In this document: in pieces, positions 51,194-58,557 of the stretch
Numbering within the stretch: the first letter of the stretch is position 1
Layout: the number at the start of each line of letters is the position of its first letter
Origin: Salinimicrobium catena
GTDB taxonomy: Bacteria; Bacteroidota; Bacteroidia; Flavobacteriales; Flavobacteriaceae
Length of the DNA stretch: 64,000 bases
Assembly: GCF_900102915.1 (NCBI RefSeq)
Contig: NZ_FNGG01000009.1
Coordinates: 1 to 64,000 of the forward strand
Direction of reading: 5' to 3'
Made by a program: the position numbers and the translations under genes
The notes under the pieces: model-generated
Databases searched by the model: none
What the model was told of the DNA's origin: nothing
What the model saw: the letters and a program-made list of their open reading frames with translations, nothing else

Positions 51194-52321
51194 ATGAAAT
51201 TATCACATTTTATTCAGGAAAATAAGGATGAAATAACCCAGGAGTGGATCAGGTACGCTCAAAATAATATCAGCCGTACTTTCGAGATGGACCTGGAAGA
51301 GGTGACCGATCATGTAAAGGAAATTCTTGACAGGATCTCAAATGACATGGAATCTTCACAAACAGCTGATGAGCAGGAAAAAAAATCCATGGGCAATAAG
51401 GAAATGTCGTTCCAGGACACAGAAGCGGCTACTGCTCATGGAGAACAGCGACTGGATTTCGGATTTGATTTTATGCAGCTGAGTTCGGAGTTCCGCGCAC
51501 TGCGGGCAAGTGTTCTTCGCCTGTGGGCCCAAAAGAGCAGAAAAGAGAACTGGGAAGCAGATTTTTACGACATGATCAGGTTCAATGAAGCCATAGATGA
51601 GATCTGGATGATTTCCCTCGAACGTTTCCAGACTAAACTTGATGAAAGCAAAAATCTGTTTTTGGGAATATTGGGCCATGACCTCCGTAATCCCATTGCT
51701 GCCGTCAAGGGAGCCAATGCCATTCTGAGCCTCACAGATGACAAAACCAAAAAAGAAAAGGCCCTTAATTTATCCCGGTCAAGCATAAAACGCATGACGG
51801 AATTAATTGACAATCTTCTCGAGTTGACCGAACTGAGGTTAGGAACCAGGATGAACATAAAAAGATCGAATTCAGACCTTCAGGAACGACTTGAAGAAAT
51901 AGTGCATGAAGTTCAATTGGGCTATCCTGAAGCTAATATCATTCTTGATGCGCCTCAACCGGTAGAAGGAGAATGGGATATCCTGCGAATAGAGCAGATG
52001 GTGAGCAATCTCATTATAAATGCGATAGGAGACGGGGAGCCGGGAGGCAAGGTATATGTCAAACTTTCAAAAGAAGAAGATCAGGCGCTTTTAACCGTTC
52101 ACAATCATGATTCGCCCATTTCTGAGGAAGTTCAGAAGAAGATCTTTAACACAGGATTTTCAGCTAGTGACGAAAGAACGGGCAATGGAAGGAACTATGG
52201 GCTCGGTTTACTGATTGTTAAGGAAATCGTCGAAGGACACGGCGGTACAATAAATGTACGAAGCAACAGGAAAGAAGGAACAACTTTTACGGTAAAACTC
52301 CCGCTTAAGCCAGGCAATTAA
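51194..52321 (+). CDS. Sensor histidine kinase with RsbRD-like N-terminal domain
   Basis: I prefer the ATG at 51194 (MKLSHFIQENKDEITQEWIR) over an upstream TTG. The first ~150 residues are helical and similar to RsbRD/RsbT-antagonist type sensor domains; there is no membrane segment. HisKA follows with LGHDLRNPIAAVKGANAIL near residue 160, and HATPase_c with NLIINAIGDG (N), TVHNHDSPI and the GNGRNYGLGLLIVKEIVEGH G2 region. The partner regulator is not adjacent. Cytosolic input. Confidence 0.88.
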   Translation: MKLSHFIQENKDEITQEWIRYAQNNISRTFEMDLEEVTDHVKEILDRISNDMESSQTADEQEKKSMGNKEMSFQDTEAATAHGEQRLDFGFDFMQLSSEFRALRASVLRLWAQKSRKENWEADFYDMIRFNEAIDEIWMISLERFQTKLDESKNLFLGILGHDLRNPIAAVKGANAILSLTDDKTKKEKALNLSRSSIKRMTELIDNLLELTELRLGTRMNIKRSNSDLQERLEEIVHEVQLGYPEANIILDAPQPVEGEWDILRIEQMVSNLIINAIGDGEPGGKVYVKLSKEEDQALLTVHNHDSPISEEVQKKIFNTGFSASDERTGNGRNYGLGLLIVKEIVEGHGGTINVRSNRKEGTTFTVKLPLKPGN

Positions 52322-52471
52322 GTTTAGGAGCGGGTCTGTTAGCTCAATGGTCTTCTACGGCTAATGCTGAAATTTTCGTTGATCTGTAAAACGAACCATG
52401 AACAAACTTTACCCGGATCTTCAGCCGTAAAAAGAAAAAATCTTTATTTTCAGGAAAAGTCCTTATTCCGC

Positions 52472-53314
52472 GTGAAAAAAGCGAAGAAAAAATACCTCAA
52501 ATATTTTCCTATTCTGGGTTGCATTTCCACCGGCTTCATCTATACGGCCATTGGGATCATCGCAATCCTTTCCCTACTAAGGCTGAAGGATGGTGGCGCT
52601 TCCAAAAACAGTCTTCTTGCTTATGTGAACGACCTGCCGGGAGGCGAAATTGTCATCTGGTCCATCCTGCTGGGAATGCTCTGTTATATCGTTTGGCGAC
52701 TATATGAATCCTTTCGTGATCCCTATAAGTATGGAAATGGCTGGAAAGGACTGGCCCGTCGTACCGGGATCGGCCTCAGCTCACTTGCCGATGCCTTTAT
52801 CGCTTACTCTGCACTGGTTGTTTTAATAGGTTCTGCAAGTTATTCTGAAGACGGCAGCCCTGAACAAAAAAGGGAAATGACGGCTAACATGCTCGATTAC
52901 GACTGGGGCAAATGGCTGGTTGTTAGCCTGGGCGTGCTGATAGCTCTTATTGCCGCAGTGCAATTGTTCTACGGAATTACCCGGGGATACAGGGAGCGTC
53001 TTGATATCGTACAGTTCAACGGGAAAAAGAAAGCTGCCATTTTTTTCCTGGGTTTTACCGGGTATGTGGCCCGCGGAATCATCCTGGGCATCATCGGCTT
53101 CTTCTTTATGAAATCGGGCATTCTTAATGATTCGGAATATGTGGTCAACACTGATAAGGCCTTCAACTTTATTGGGGACCACATCGGCAAGATCCCTTTT
53201 GCGATAGTCGCCGTTGGCATTATCTGCTACGGTTTATTCATGTTTGCCCTGGGTATTACCTATGACCTGGATAACGATCCTTCAGATCCCAATTTTCATC
53301 CGCAGAAAGGCTGA
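52472..53314 (+). CDS. DUF1206 membrane protein
   Basis: The frame opens at 52364, but I favour the GTG at 52472 (VKKAKKKYLKYFPILGCIST) since the upstream part is poor in protein features and looks like a leader. Six membrane helices in three DUF1206 repeats (ISTGFIYTAIGIIAILSLL; TGIGLSSLADAFIAYSALVV; VARGIILGIIGFFFM) with GYVARG and GYRERL loops. Function of the family is unknown. The last residues are Asp/Pro-rich. Confidence 0.78.
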   Translation: MKKAKKKYLKYFPILGCISTGFIYTAIGIIAILSLLRLKDGGASKNSLLAYVNDLPGGEIVIWSILLGMLCYIVWRLYESFRDPYKYGNGWKGLARRTGIGLSSLADAFIAYSALVVLIGSASYSEDGSPEQKREMTANMLDYDWGKWLVVSLGVLIALIAAVQLFYGITRGYRERLDIVQFNGKKKAAIFFLGFTGYVARGIILGIIGFFFMKSGILNDSEYVVNTDKAFNFIGDHIGKIPFAIVAVGIICYGLFMFALGITYDLDNDPSDPNFHPQKG

Positions 53315-53345
53315 AGATAGTCTAGCCTCCCGGTTTGCGCATTCA

Positions 53346-54011
53346 TCAATTCTTATACAAGGTTGTTACCAAAACCCCTTTAAACCCGGGAGATGGAACG
53401 GTTAGTAGTCTTTTTTCTTCTTTGGCCCTGAAGTTAAAAGGTGAGGCTGAAAGATCCACACCACTTTGTTTTTTCAACCTGATCCCCTGCCCCGAAACAA
53501 TATCCTTATTGGGTTCAAAATCACCTTCCGGCAAATGCTCGGTCAGAATAACATACTTGAAATCGTATAATTTTTCTACCACGCTTTTTATTTCCGGATT
53601 AGATAAATGCTGAAAAACCTGTCGCAGGATCGCGCAGTCTCCCGAAGGCAACTCCTCCTTTGCAATATCCAAAGCCCGGAATTCCAGATCATCTGCCATG
53701 AATTCTTTCTGATTACGCGCTATAAGCTCCGGCACTATGTCTACAGCGATATACTTTTTGGAGAACTTTACCAGTTCTTTACCAACATTAAAATCCCCGC
53801 AACCCAGGTCGCAAAGAACGGGCGGAGTCTCAAGACCATTTAAAAAAGCCGACACTGCCTCTAAATATGGATCAACTGTTTCAGGATGATGCGAGCCCAA
53901 CCCGGAGTAGAATTCCGATTTATTGCCACCCCACAGGTTCTTTTCATAGATCTGCGCCATGGCATCTTTTGTGGGCCAGGGCTTTTTTATTTTTTCTTCC
54001 TTTTTTGACAC
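53346..54011 (-). CDS. Class I SAM-dependent methyltransferase
   Basis: The 221-residue protein has motif I VLCDLGCGDFNVGKEL near residue 67, the acidic IAVDIVPELI (motif II) and CAILRQVFQHLSNPEI (motif IV region). The N-terminal WPTKDAMAQIYEKNLWGG stretch is typical of a small flavobacterial group. Substrate unknown. Converges with the DUF1206 gene. Confidence 0.82.
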   Translation of the reverse strand: MSKKEEKIKKPWPTKDAMAQIYEKNLWGGNKSEFYSGLGSHHPETVDPYLEAVSAFLNGLETPPVLCDLGCGDFNVGKELVKFSKKYIAVDIVPELIARNQKEFMADDLEFRALDIAKEELPSGDCAILRQVFQHLSNPEIKSVVEKLYDFKYVILTEHLPEGDFEPNKDIVSGQGIRLKKQSGVDLSASPFNFRAKEEKRLLTVPSPGFKGVLVTTLYKN

Positions 54012-54071
54012 TGACCTTCGAATTACAAATTTTCCTGCCGGAGTATCATTGCGCTATCCGCAGTTTCCTCT

Positions 54072-55358
54072 TTATAGTTCGTCAACCGATCTGTATTTCA
54101 GCTGGATCACCGAAACTTCTCCGGCATTTAGGTCGCCGAGGGCATTATCATAATCTGCAGCAGTACCTATCACCACGCCGTCCCGGTGTTCCTTGAGGGT
54201 GGAGAAAAACTTTACCTCGAACCAAACCCTGTCAAGTTTTTCCTGTTCCTCCGGAGTAAGGCCGGTGCTGCCGCTGATCAATGCCGACAGCTGTTTGCGG
54301 GCAATATTCCTGATCTCCCCGGCCACAGCTTCATCTGTAGGCAGGTTCCGAAGCGCCCCGATCACAAAAAAGATCTTCCCGTAACCGATCTTTTCAATGT
54401 ACTCATTTCCATATTTCAGCTTGTACAGGGCGGGATCTTCATCATAAACTTTGGCCAGGGAATCCCTTACCGCCCAACTGTCAGAAAAGGCTTCGTACCC
54501 GTCCTCGTACTTTCCTCCACCTATCAACACTCCTCTTTCGGTTACAGGATACTGCTCAATGACCGACTGGTACAGTTCGGTACTTACGGCAAACCTGGTG
54601 GCAAAATAATTTCCGGGATTGTAGAATTCATCGAACAGACGATAAGGGAACATGAATCCTATGGGATCGGAATCGTATTCCCAGGAAGGAGATTGCGAAA
54701 ATGACTGATTAAGTTTGAAGTAGGAGGTTTCGGTATATCCAAAAGGATTGGCTACCGGCACATGGGTATGCGTATAAATTCCCGCCCCTACCTGCTCCCG
54801 GTATGCATGGTTTTCATCAAGAACAGTTTCTCCGTTACGGGTAACGATTACCTCACGGCTTCCCTCGGCTTTGTTGTAAGAGGTGATGGCGCTGCTGTTA
54901 CCATCGGCCGCTGTAAATTCAACCCGGCTCAGCTCTCCGTCGGTATAGGTGTGAACAGCCGTACCTGCCTCGCTGTACACTTTTTTAACCGAGGGAAGCC
55001 CGTTCTTATATTCGGTTTCAAACCATAACTCCCCGTCGGGATGGTAATATTTTGACCAGAGGGGTTTATTCTCCTCACTACGGCTCACTTCCATGTACAG
55101 GTGGTGCTGCGGATAGCTGGCGTACACCTTCGCCGATTTAATATACCCATTCTCATAATATTCGAACTCTTCGGAAGTAGCTTCAGAAGACTGATACCGG
55201 CCTTGCTTTATCCATCCGTTCGGGTATTGCTCTATAAGCTCAAAGGATGGAGTAGATCCTATGGAATAGTCGGGTTGAGGAACAGGATCTTCTTTTTCAC
55301 AGGAAGGTAAAAGTACCGTAAATGCAAGAAGGAGAGGCAGGTAATAGTTTTTGAACAC
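54072..55358 (-). CDS. Lipoprotein with MORN/YwqK-like repeats and a CDC/MACPF-like C-terminal region
   Basis: I start at the GTG at 55358 (VFKNYYLPLLLAFTVLLPSC) which gives a clean lipoprotein signal with Cys near residue 20; an ATG at 55403 would add 15 residues. Residues ~40-160 hold short repeats such as YPNGWIKQGRYQ, YYENGYIKSAKVY and YHPDGELWFETEY (YwqK/MORN_2). The C-terminal ~200 residues contain FATRFAVSTELYQSVIEQ, VLIGGGKYEDG and YIEKIGYGKIFFVIGALRN. The last one resembles the cytolysin strand that I recall as VSNVAYGRTIYVKLET, and the YGNEYI pattern resembles the MACPF YGTHY signature. So a pore-former-like (CDC-like) protein on the cell surface is possible; it is inference only. 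Confidence 0.6.
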   Translation of the reverse strand: MFKNYYLPLLLAFTVLLPSCEKEDPVPQPDYSIGSTPSFELIEQYPNGWIKQGRYQSSEATSEEFEYYENGYIKSAKVYASYPQHHLYMEVSRSEENKPLWSKYYHPDGELWFETEYKNGLPSVKKVYSEAGTAVHTYTDGELSRVEFTAADGNSSAITSYNKAEGSREVIVTRNGETVLDENHAYREQVGAGIYTHTHVPVANPFGYTETSYFKLNQSFSQSPSWEYDSDPIGFMFPYRLFDEFYNPGNYFATRFAVSTELYQSVIEQYPVTERGVLIGGGKYEDGYEAFSDSWAVRDSLAKVYDEDPALYKLKYGNEYIEKIGYGKIFFVIGALRNLPTDEAVAGEIRNIARKQLSALISGSTGLTPEEQEKLDRVWFEVKFFSTLKEHRDGVVIGTAADYDNALGDLNAGEVSVIQLKYRSVDEL

Positions 55359-55659
55359 GGGATCGGTTTTAAAAGTTAGTATGATCAAAGGCCGACAAAT
55401 CATTCAGTTCATTATTATGGCGCCCGCCATGATAATGATTTTTACTGGTTATGAAAACCATTTTGAACGGGAAACTTTATTAATATGTAGGAGTTTTACC
55501 TGTTTTGTTACAGAAACCAATAAAACCGTGACACATTTCCCCCCTGAGGAAATGAGGTTTGAATAAAATATGAATGGACGTGAGGTGCAGAACAACAGCC
55601 ATATTTTACGGGACTTAATTTATTTGGCAAATGTTTATCTAATAAAAGGGGACTGAAAC

Positions 55660-55698
55660 AAAAAACCCTCTAAATCAATAAGATAAAGAGGGTTTTTG
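55660..55698 (-). terminator. Terminator at the element junction (former tRNA terminator)
   Basis: ACCCTCT and AGAGGGT with flanking A/T runs around AAATCAATAAGATAA. On the minus strand it directly follows the tRNA 3' end, as a tRNA terminator would. Confidence 0.75.
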
Positions 55699-55718
55699 TA
55701 CTCGGAGCGGGACTTGAA
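55699..55718 (-). other. Attachment site: tRNA 3'-end fragment (att core)
   Basis: Minus strand TTCAAGTCCCGCTCCGAGTA equals the T-loop (TTCAAGT), the 3' half of the T-stem and the 3' acceptor strand of a tRNA. No 5' half of a tRNA follows on the minus strand to the right. This is what integration of an element into a tRNA 3' end leaves at the side without the intact tRNA. The isoacceptor cannot be told. Confidence 0.65.
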
Positions 55719-55727
55719 ACATAACTC

Positions 55728-55752
55728 TTAATGTATACTCATTATACATTAA
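55728..55752. repeat. Inverted repeat beside the att core
   Basis: TTAATGTATA and TATACATTAA, perfect 10 bp around CTCAT. Ten bases from the tRNA fragment; a candidate binding site for integrase or excisionase, or a weak hairpin terminator. Confidence 0.65.
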
Positions 55753-55800
55753 AAATCCGCTCATCTCTTTATTAGCCCATGTTCATTGACCTAAAACAAT

Positions 55801-55830
55801 ATCTGTATATCTTATGCATAATTAACAGAT
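55801..55830. repeat. Inverted repeat between the att core and integrase
   Basis: ATCTGT and ACAGAT flank a central TTATGCATAA palindrome. Possible arm-type site. Confidence 0.45.
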
Positions 55831-55838
55831 AATAAAAT

Positions 55839-55871
55839 TGCGGGGAATATGCGGGGAAAGTGCGGGGAAAG
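55839..55871 (+). promoter_or_regulatory. Three 11-bp direct repeats upstream of the integrase
   Basis: TGCGGGGAATA, TGCGGGGAAAG and TGCGGGGAAAG follow each other without a gap, one per helical turn. They overlap the place where the -33 element of the integrase promoter should be, so they could be an operator for self-control or integrase arm sites. Confidence 0.65.
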
Positions 55872-55874
55872 ATA

Positions 55875-55882
55875 TATCTTTG
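55875..55882 (+). promoter_or_regulatory. -7 promoter box of the integrase gene
   Basis: TATCTTTG matches TANNTTTG and lies 21 bases before the ATG; no TTG at the right spacing upstream, where the 11-bp repeats lie. Confidence 0.5.
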
Positions 55883-55903
55883 AAAAGATCTCAATTATAA
55901 ATT

Positions 55904-57217
55904 ATGGCAACCGTAAATTTCTTGGTCAAAGGAAAAGATAATCCTGCTACCATACATGTCCGGTTCAAAGAAGGTAATAGCACCCATGACATAACTAAAA
56001 ATACTGGAAAAGTAATTAATCCAAAATATTGGAGCAAGTCCAAAAAGGCACCTTTACCGAAAAGCGAGCACCTCAAAAACTTGGCAAGTGATTTAAGGAA
56101 GCTTAAAGAGAAAATAATCGATTCATTTTCAGAGACACCATCTTCCTCCATAAATGGAGCCTGGCTTCAAAAACAAATCGATATACATAATAAAGTTTAT
56201 ATAGCTGAAGAAAGGGAAATTGTAAGCGAATATTTGACAGACGCCATTCAACATATTATTGACACCTCACACCTTCGAGAGAATTCCAAAGGAAGCTTAG
56301 GCTTATCAAAAAGTAGACGTAACTCCTACAAAAACCTGTTAAACATAATTGAAGCATACCAAGGAAGAAAAAAAATAAAAGTCAAGGATGTTGACATTAG
56401 CTTCGGGAAACGGTTTCTTGACTGGATGCTTAATAACCGGAAATATTCGGAGGGTTACTCTAAGAAAAAAATAGATGATCTAAAAACTGTTTGTGCAGAT
56501 GCCGCAATAAACGGTTTAGAAGTGAACCATCAATTGAAAAAAGTAAAAGGAGGTAAAACCAAAAACGATCATGTCATTTACCTTTCGCCGGAAGAATTGA
56601 ATCAAATAAAAAATACCTCCCTGAGTAAACCTTCCTTAGAAAACACTAGAAAATGGCTTCTATTGGGGTGTAATTTAGGTCAACGAGGGCAAGATCTACT
56701 CAACATATCTGAAGAAAATTTTGTGACCCGAAAAGGATTAGATCTAATTGAACTGACCCAACAAAAGGGAGGTAAAATTGTAACCATTCCAGTTCTTCCC
56801 GCCACTAAAGAAATATTAGCGGAAGGCCTCCCGGACCCAATTTCTCTTCAAAAATTTAATGACCAACTTAAGGTTTTGTGTGAGGAAGCAAATTTAAAGA
56901 AACCAACATATGGCGGTAAAGTTACCATGGTGGACAAGGAAGGAAAGGAAATTCCCAAGGATGAGGATGGGAAGTATAAAGAAAAAGGTGAAAAGCGAAA
57001 AATATTTGGGACCTTTCCTAAGTACCAGTTAATATCCTCTCATGTTTGTAGACGGTCCTTTGCAACTAATCATTACGGTATTTTACCCACTCCCCTTATT
57101 ATGCAAATAACGGCTCATGGAACCGAAAAAATGTTTTTGCAGTACATTGGAAAGTCCTCAATGGATTATGCACAACAAATAGCAGATTTCTATAATAATC
57201 ATTCGAATGAAAAATAA
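55904..57217 (+). CDS. Tyrosine-type recombinase/integrase
   Basis: The 437-residue protein has an N-terminal arm-binding domain (ATVNFLVKGKDNPATIHVRF), a SAM-like core domain around residues 110-200 and the catalytic domain: the first Arg in GCNLGQRGQDLL near residue 260, the HVCRRSFATNHY H-x-x-R near residue 380, a His in AHGTEKMF and the nucleophile Tyr in FLQYIGKSS near residue 410. It is typical of Bacteroidota elements that use tRNA ends. Its gene overlaps the next by 11 bases. The tRNA fragment lies 185 bases upstream. Confidence 0.93.
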   Translation: MATVNFLVKGKDNPATIHVRFKEGNSTHDITKNTGKVINPKYWSKSKKAPLPKSEHLKNLASDLRKLKEKIIDSFSETPSSSINGAWLQKQIDIHNKVYIAEEREIVSEYLTDAIQHIIDTSHLRENSKGSLGLSKSRRNSYKNLLNIIEAYQGRKKIKVKDVDISFGKRFLDWMLNNRKYSEGYSKKKIDDLKTVCADAAINGLEVNHQLKKVKGGKTKNDHVIYLSPEELNQIKNTSLSKPSLENTRKWLLLGCNLGQRGQDLLNISEENFVTRKGLDLIELTQQKGGKIVTIPVLPATKEILAEGLPDPISLQKFNDQLKVLCEEANLKKPTYGGKVTMVDKEGKEIPKDEDGKYKEKGEKRKIFGTFPKYQLISSHVCRRSFATNHYGILPTPLIMQITAHGTEKMFLQYIGKSSMDYAQQIADFYNNHSNEK

Positions 57218-58055
57218 TTCCTTTACAGCCCGCGACTTTTTTCAAAATTATTATAAAGAACTTTCCGAGAGCAGGTATCCACTTGACCCCACTTTTTTAA
57301 AAGAAAATTATAGGAAGTTCATAAGAGATTATGAGTTTTTTCTCACTGAATTTGTTGGCGACCAATTGACTATGAATCCAGATCAAAAGGATTTTATAGA
57401 AATTGAAAAGGCCTTCATACTAATACTTCTTGAAGAACTAAAAAAACGTCACCTAGAAATAGAAAACATAAAAGAGGAAATTATCGAAGAATATCTTCAA
57501 TTAAACAACATTCCTAAATCCGAGGTGCCATGGTTTAAAAATGAAGATCCTCATGCCTTAGAGTGGGACTCCTATATGCAACATAAAGAGGAAATTGAAG
57601 TCTATGAAATGAATCATGAAAAAATTGGAAAAGAAACTTGGCTCGAGTTTTATTCATATAGAGGCAAAGTTTTATTCCTAAGAATAAAAGCAAATCGCTT
57701 AGGATACGAATTCTCAAATGAAGAAAATATTGCCTTCCAAAAAATAGAAAAAGAGGTAGAAGTTCCAAGTCCCGAATACCACAACACTACAGGAACCCAA
57801 AAATTACTCTTTTTGCAGGAACTTGGATTAATTGATTATCTAAAGCAGATAAACCCTTCTCTTTCTACAAACAAACTGGCTAAAGTATTGGGCGCCATTA
57901 CAGGAGAACGGTACTTACAACCAGCCTTAAATGCAATGCAAGGGGAACAAAAATTCAAGGATAAAAAAAGCCCATATTACTCTAAAAAGAACCTGCCCCG
58001 AGTAAAAGATCAATTGATCCAGTGGGGCTTTACTGTTACTTCTGGAAAAGACTAA
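57207..58055 (+). CDS. Mobile-element protein of unknown function (RteC-like C-terminus possible)
   Basis: The 282-residue protein overlaps the integrase stop by 11 bases. It is very rich in Glu, Lys, Tyr and Phe, without signal or membrane parts. Its C-terminus LSTNKLAKVLGAITGERYLQ with KNLPRVKDQLIQWGF resembles the end of proteins found next to integrases in Bacteroidota elements, loosely RteC-like; this is from memory and not certain. A role in regulation or excision is plausible. Confidence 0.6.
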   Translation: MKNNSFTARDFFQNYYKELSESRYPLDPTFLKENYRKFIRDYEFFLTEFVGDQLTMNPDQKDFIEIEKAFILILLEELKKRHLEIENIKEEIIEEYLQLNNIPKSEVPWFKNEDPHALEWDSYMQHKEEIEVYEMNHEKIGKETWLEFYSYRGKVLFLRIKANRLGYEFSNEENIAFQKIEKEVEVPSPEYHNTTGTQKLLFLQELGLIDYLKQINPSLSTNKLAKVLGAITGERYLQPALNAMQGEQKFKDKKSPYYSKKNLPRVKDQLIQWGFTVTSGKD

Positions 58056-58080
58056 TAAGTATCAACTGATCAAAATAAAT

Positions 58081-58102
58081 AATACTTAAGAAATACTTAA
58101 GA
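58081..58102 (+). promoter_or_regulatory. Direct repeat upstream of the HTH gene
   Basis: AATACTTAAG occurs twice with an 11-bp step, each with a CTTAAG palindrome. It lies 34-55 bases before the ATG and could bind a regulator such as the encoded HTH protein. Confidence 0.5.
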
Positions 58103-58135
58103 TTGATTTGTGTCATAACTAATAAAAACTACGTT

Positions 58136-58417
58136 ATGTCACTACAAATTATTCAAGACTCGGAAGAATTCGAAAGAAAAATTGACTTAAAATTAAATCA
58201 ATTAGAAACGAATCTAATCTCCCAACTCAAACAAGAGTTCCAACCCAAAACACCAGAAGAATATCTAAGCAGGTCAGAGGTCGCAAAGCTATTAAAAGTA
58301 ACAACCGCCACCCTTGACCGATGGACTGACCAAGGCAAACTAAAACGTTATGGCCTTGGAGCAAGAGTATTTTACAAACGCTCAGAAGTAGAAGAAAGTC
58401 TTATACAGCTTAAATAA
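58136..58417 (+). CDS. Excisionase-like helix-turn-helix protein
   Basis: I use the ATG at 58136 (MSLQIIQDSEEFERKIDLKL); the frame is open upstream from 58103. The first ~40 residues form a coiled coil; residues ~45-93 are an HTH_17/MerR-like winged helix (EEYLSRSEVAKLLKVTTATL, DRWTDQGKLKRYGLGARVFY) ending KRSEVEESLIQL. Such proteins act as excisionase or as replication/regulatory factors next to primases in Bacteroidota elements. It precedes the primase-helicase gene by 140 bases. Confidence 0.82.
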   Translation: MSLQIIQDSEEFERKIDLKLNQLETNLISQLKQEFQPKTPEEYLSRSEVAKLLKVTTATLDRWTDQGKLKRYGLGARVFYKRSEVEESLIQLK

Positions 58418-58557
58418 GGCCTTGAAACCAACAGGATTCAAAGCCATTTAAGCCTCATCTGGTTTGCAACTCAAATATAGGCATTTTGGCTTGTTTCCTA
58501 AACATTGATTTGGGAGTAGTATCAACTACTTCCACTAACCCAAAAGAAACAAGAAAA

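Larger units (their letters stand above)
55404..55903. other. 500-bp gene-free stretch holding the left junction of an integrated element
   Basis: From left: 250 bases without clear features except AT-rich sequence; a terminator (55660-55700); a tRNA 3'-end fragment (55699-55718); a 10-bp inverted repeat (55728-55752); a second inverted repeat (55801-55830); three 11-bp direct repeats (55839-55871) and the integrase -7 box (55875). Confidence 0.7.

Noticed and set aside
52325-52362. GGTCTGTTAGCTCAATGGTC resembles the 5' half of a tRNA (D-arm)
   Set aside because: No anticodon arm, T-arm or matching acceptor 3' strand follows; it lies in the leader of the DUF1206 gene. Treated as chance or a remnant.
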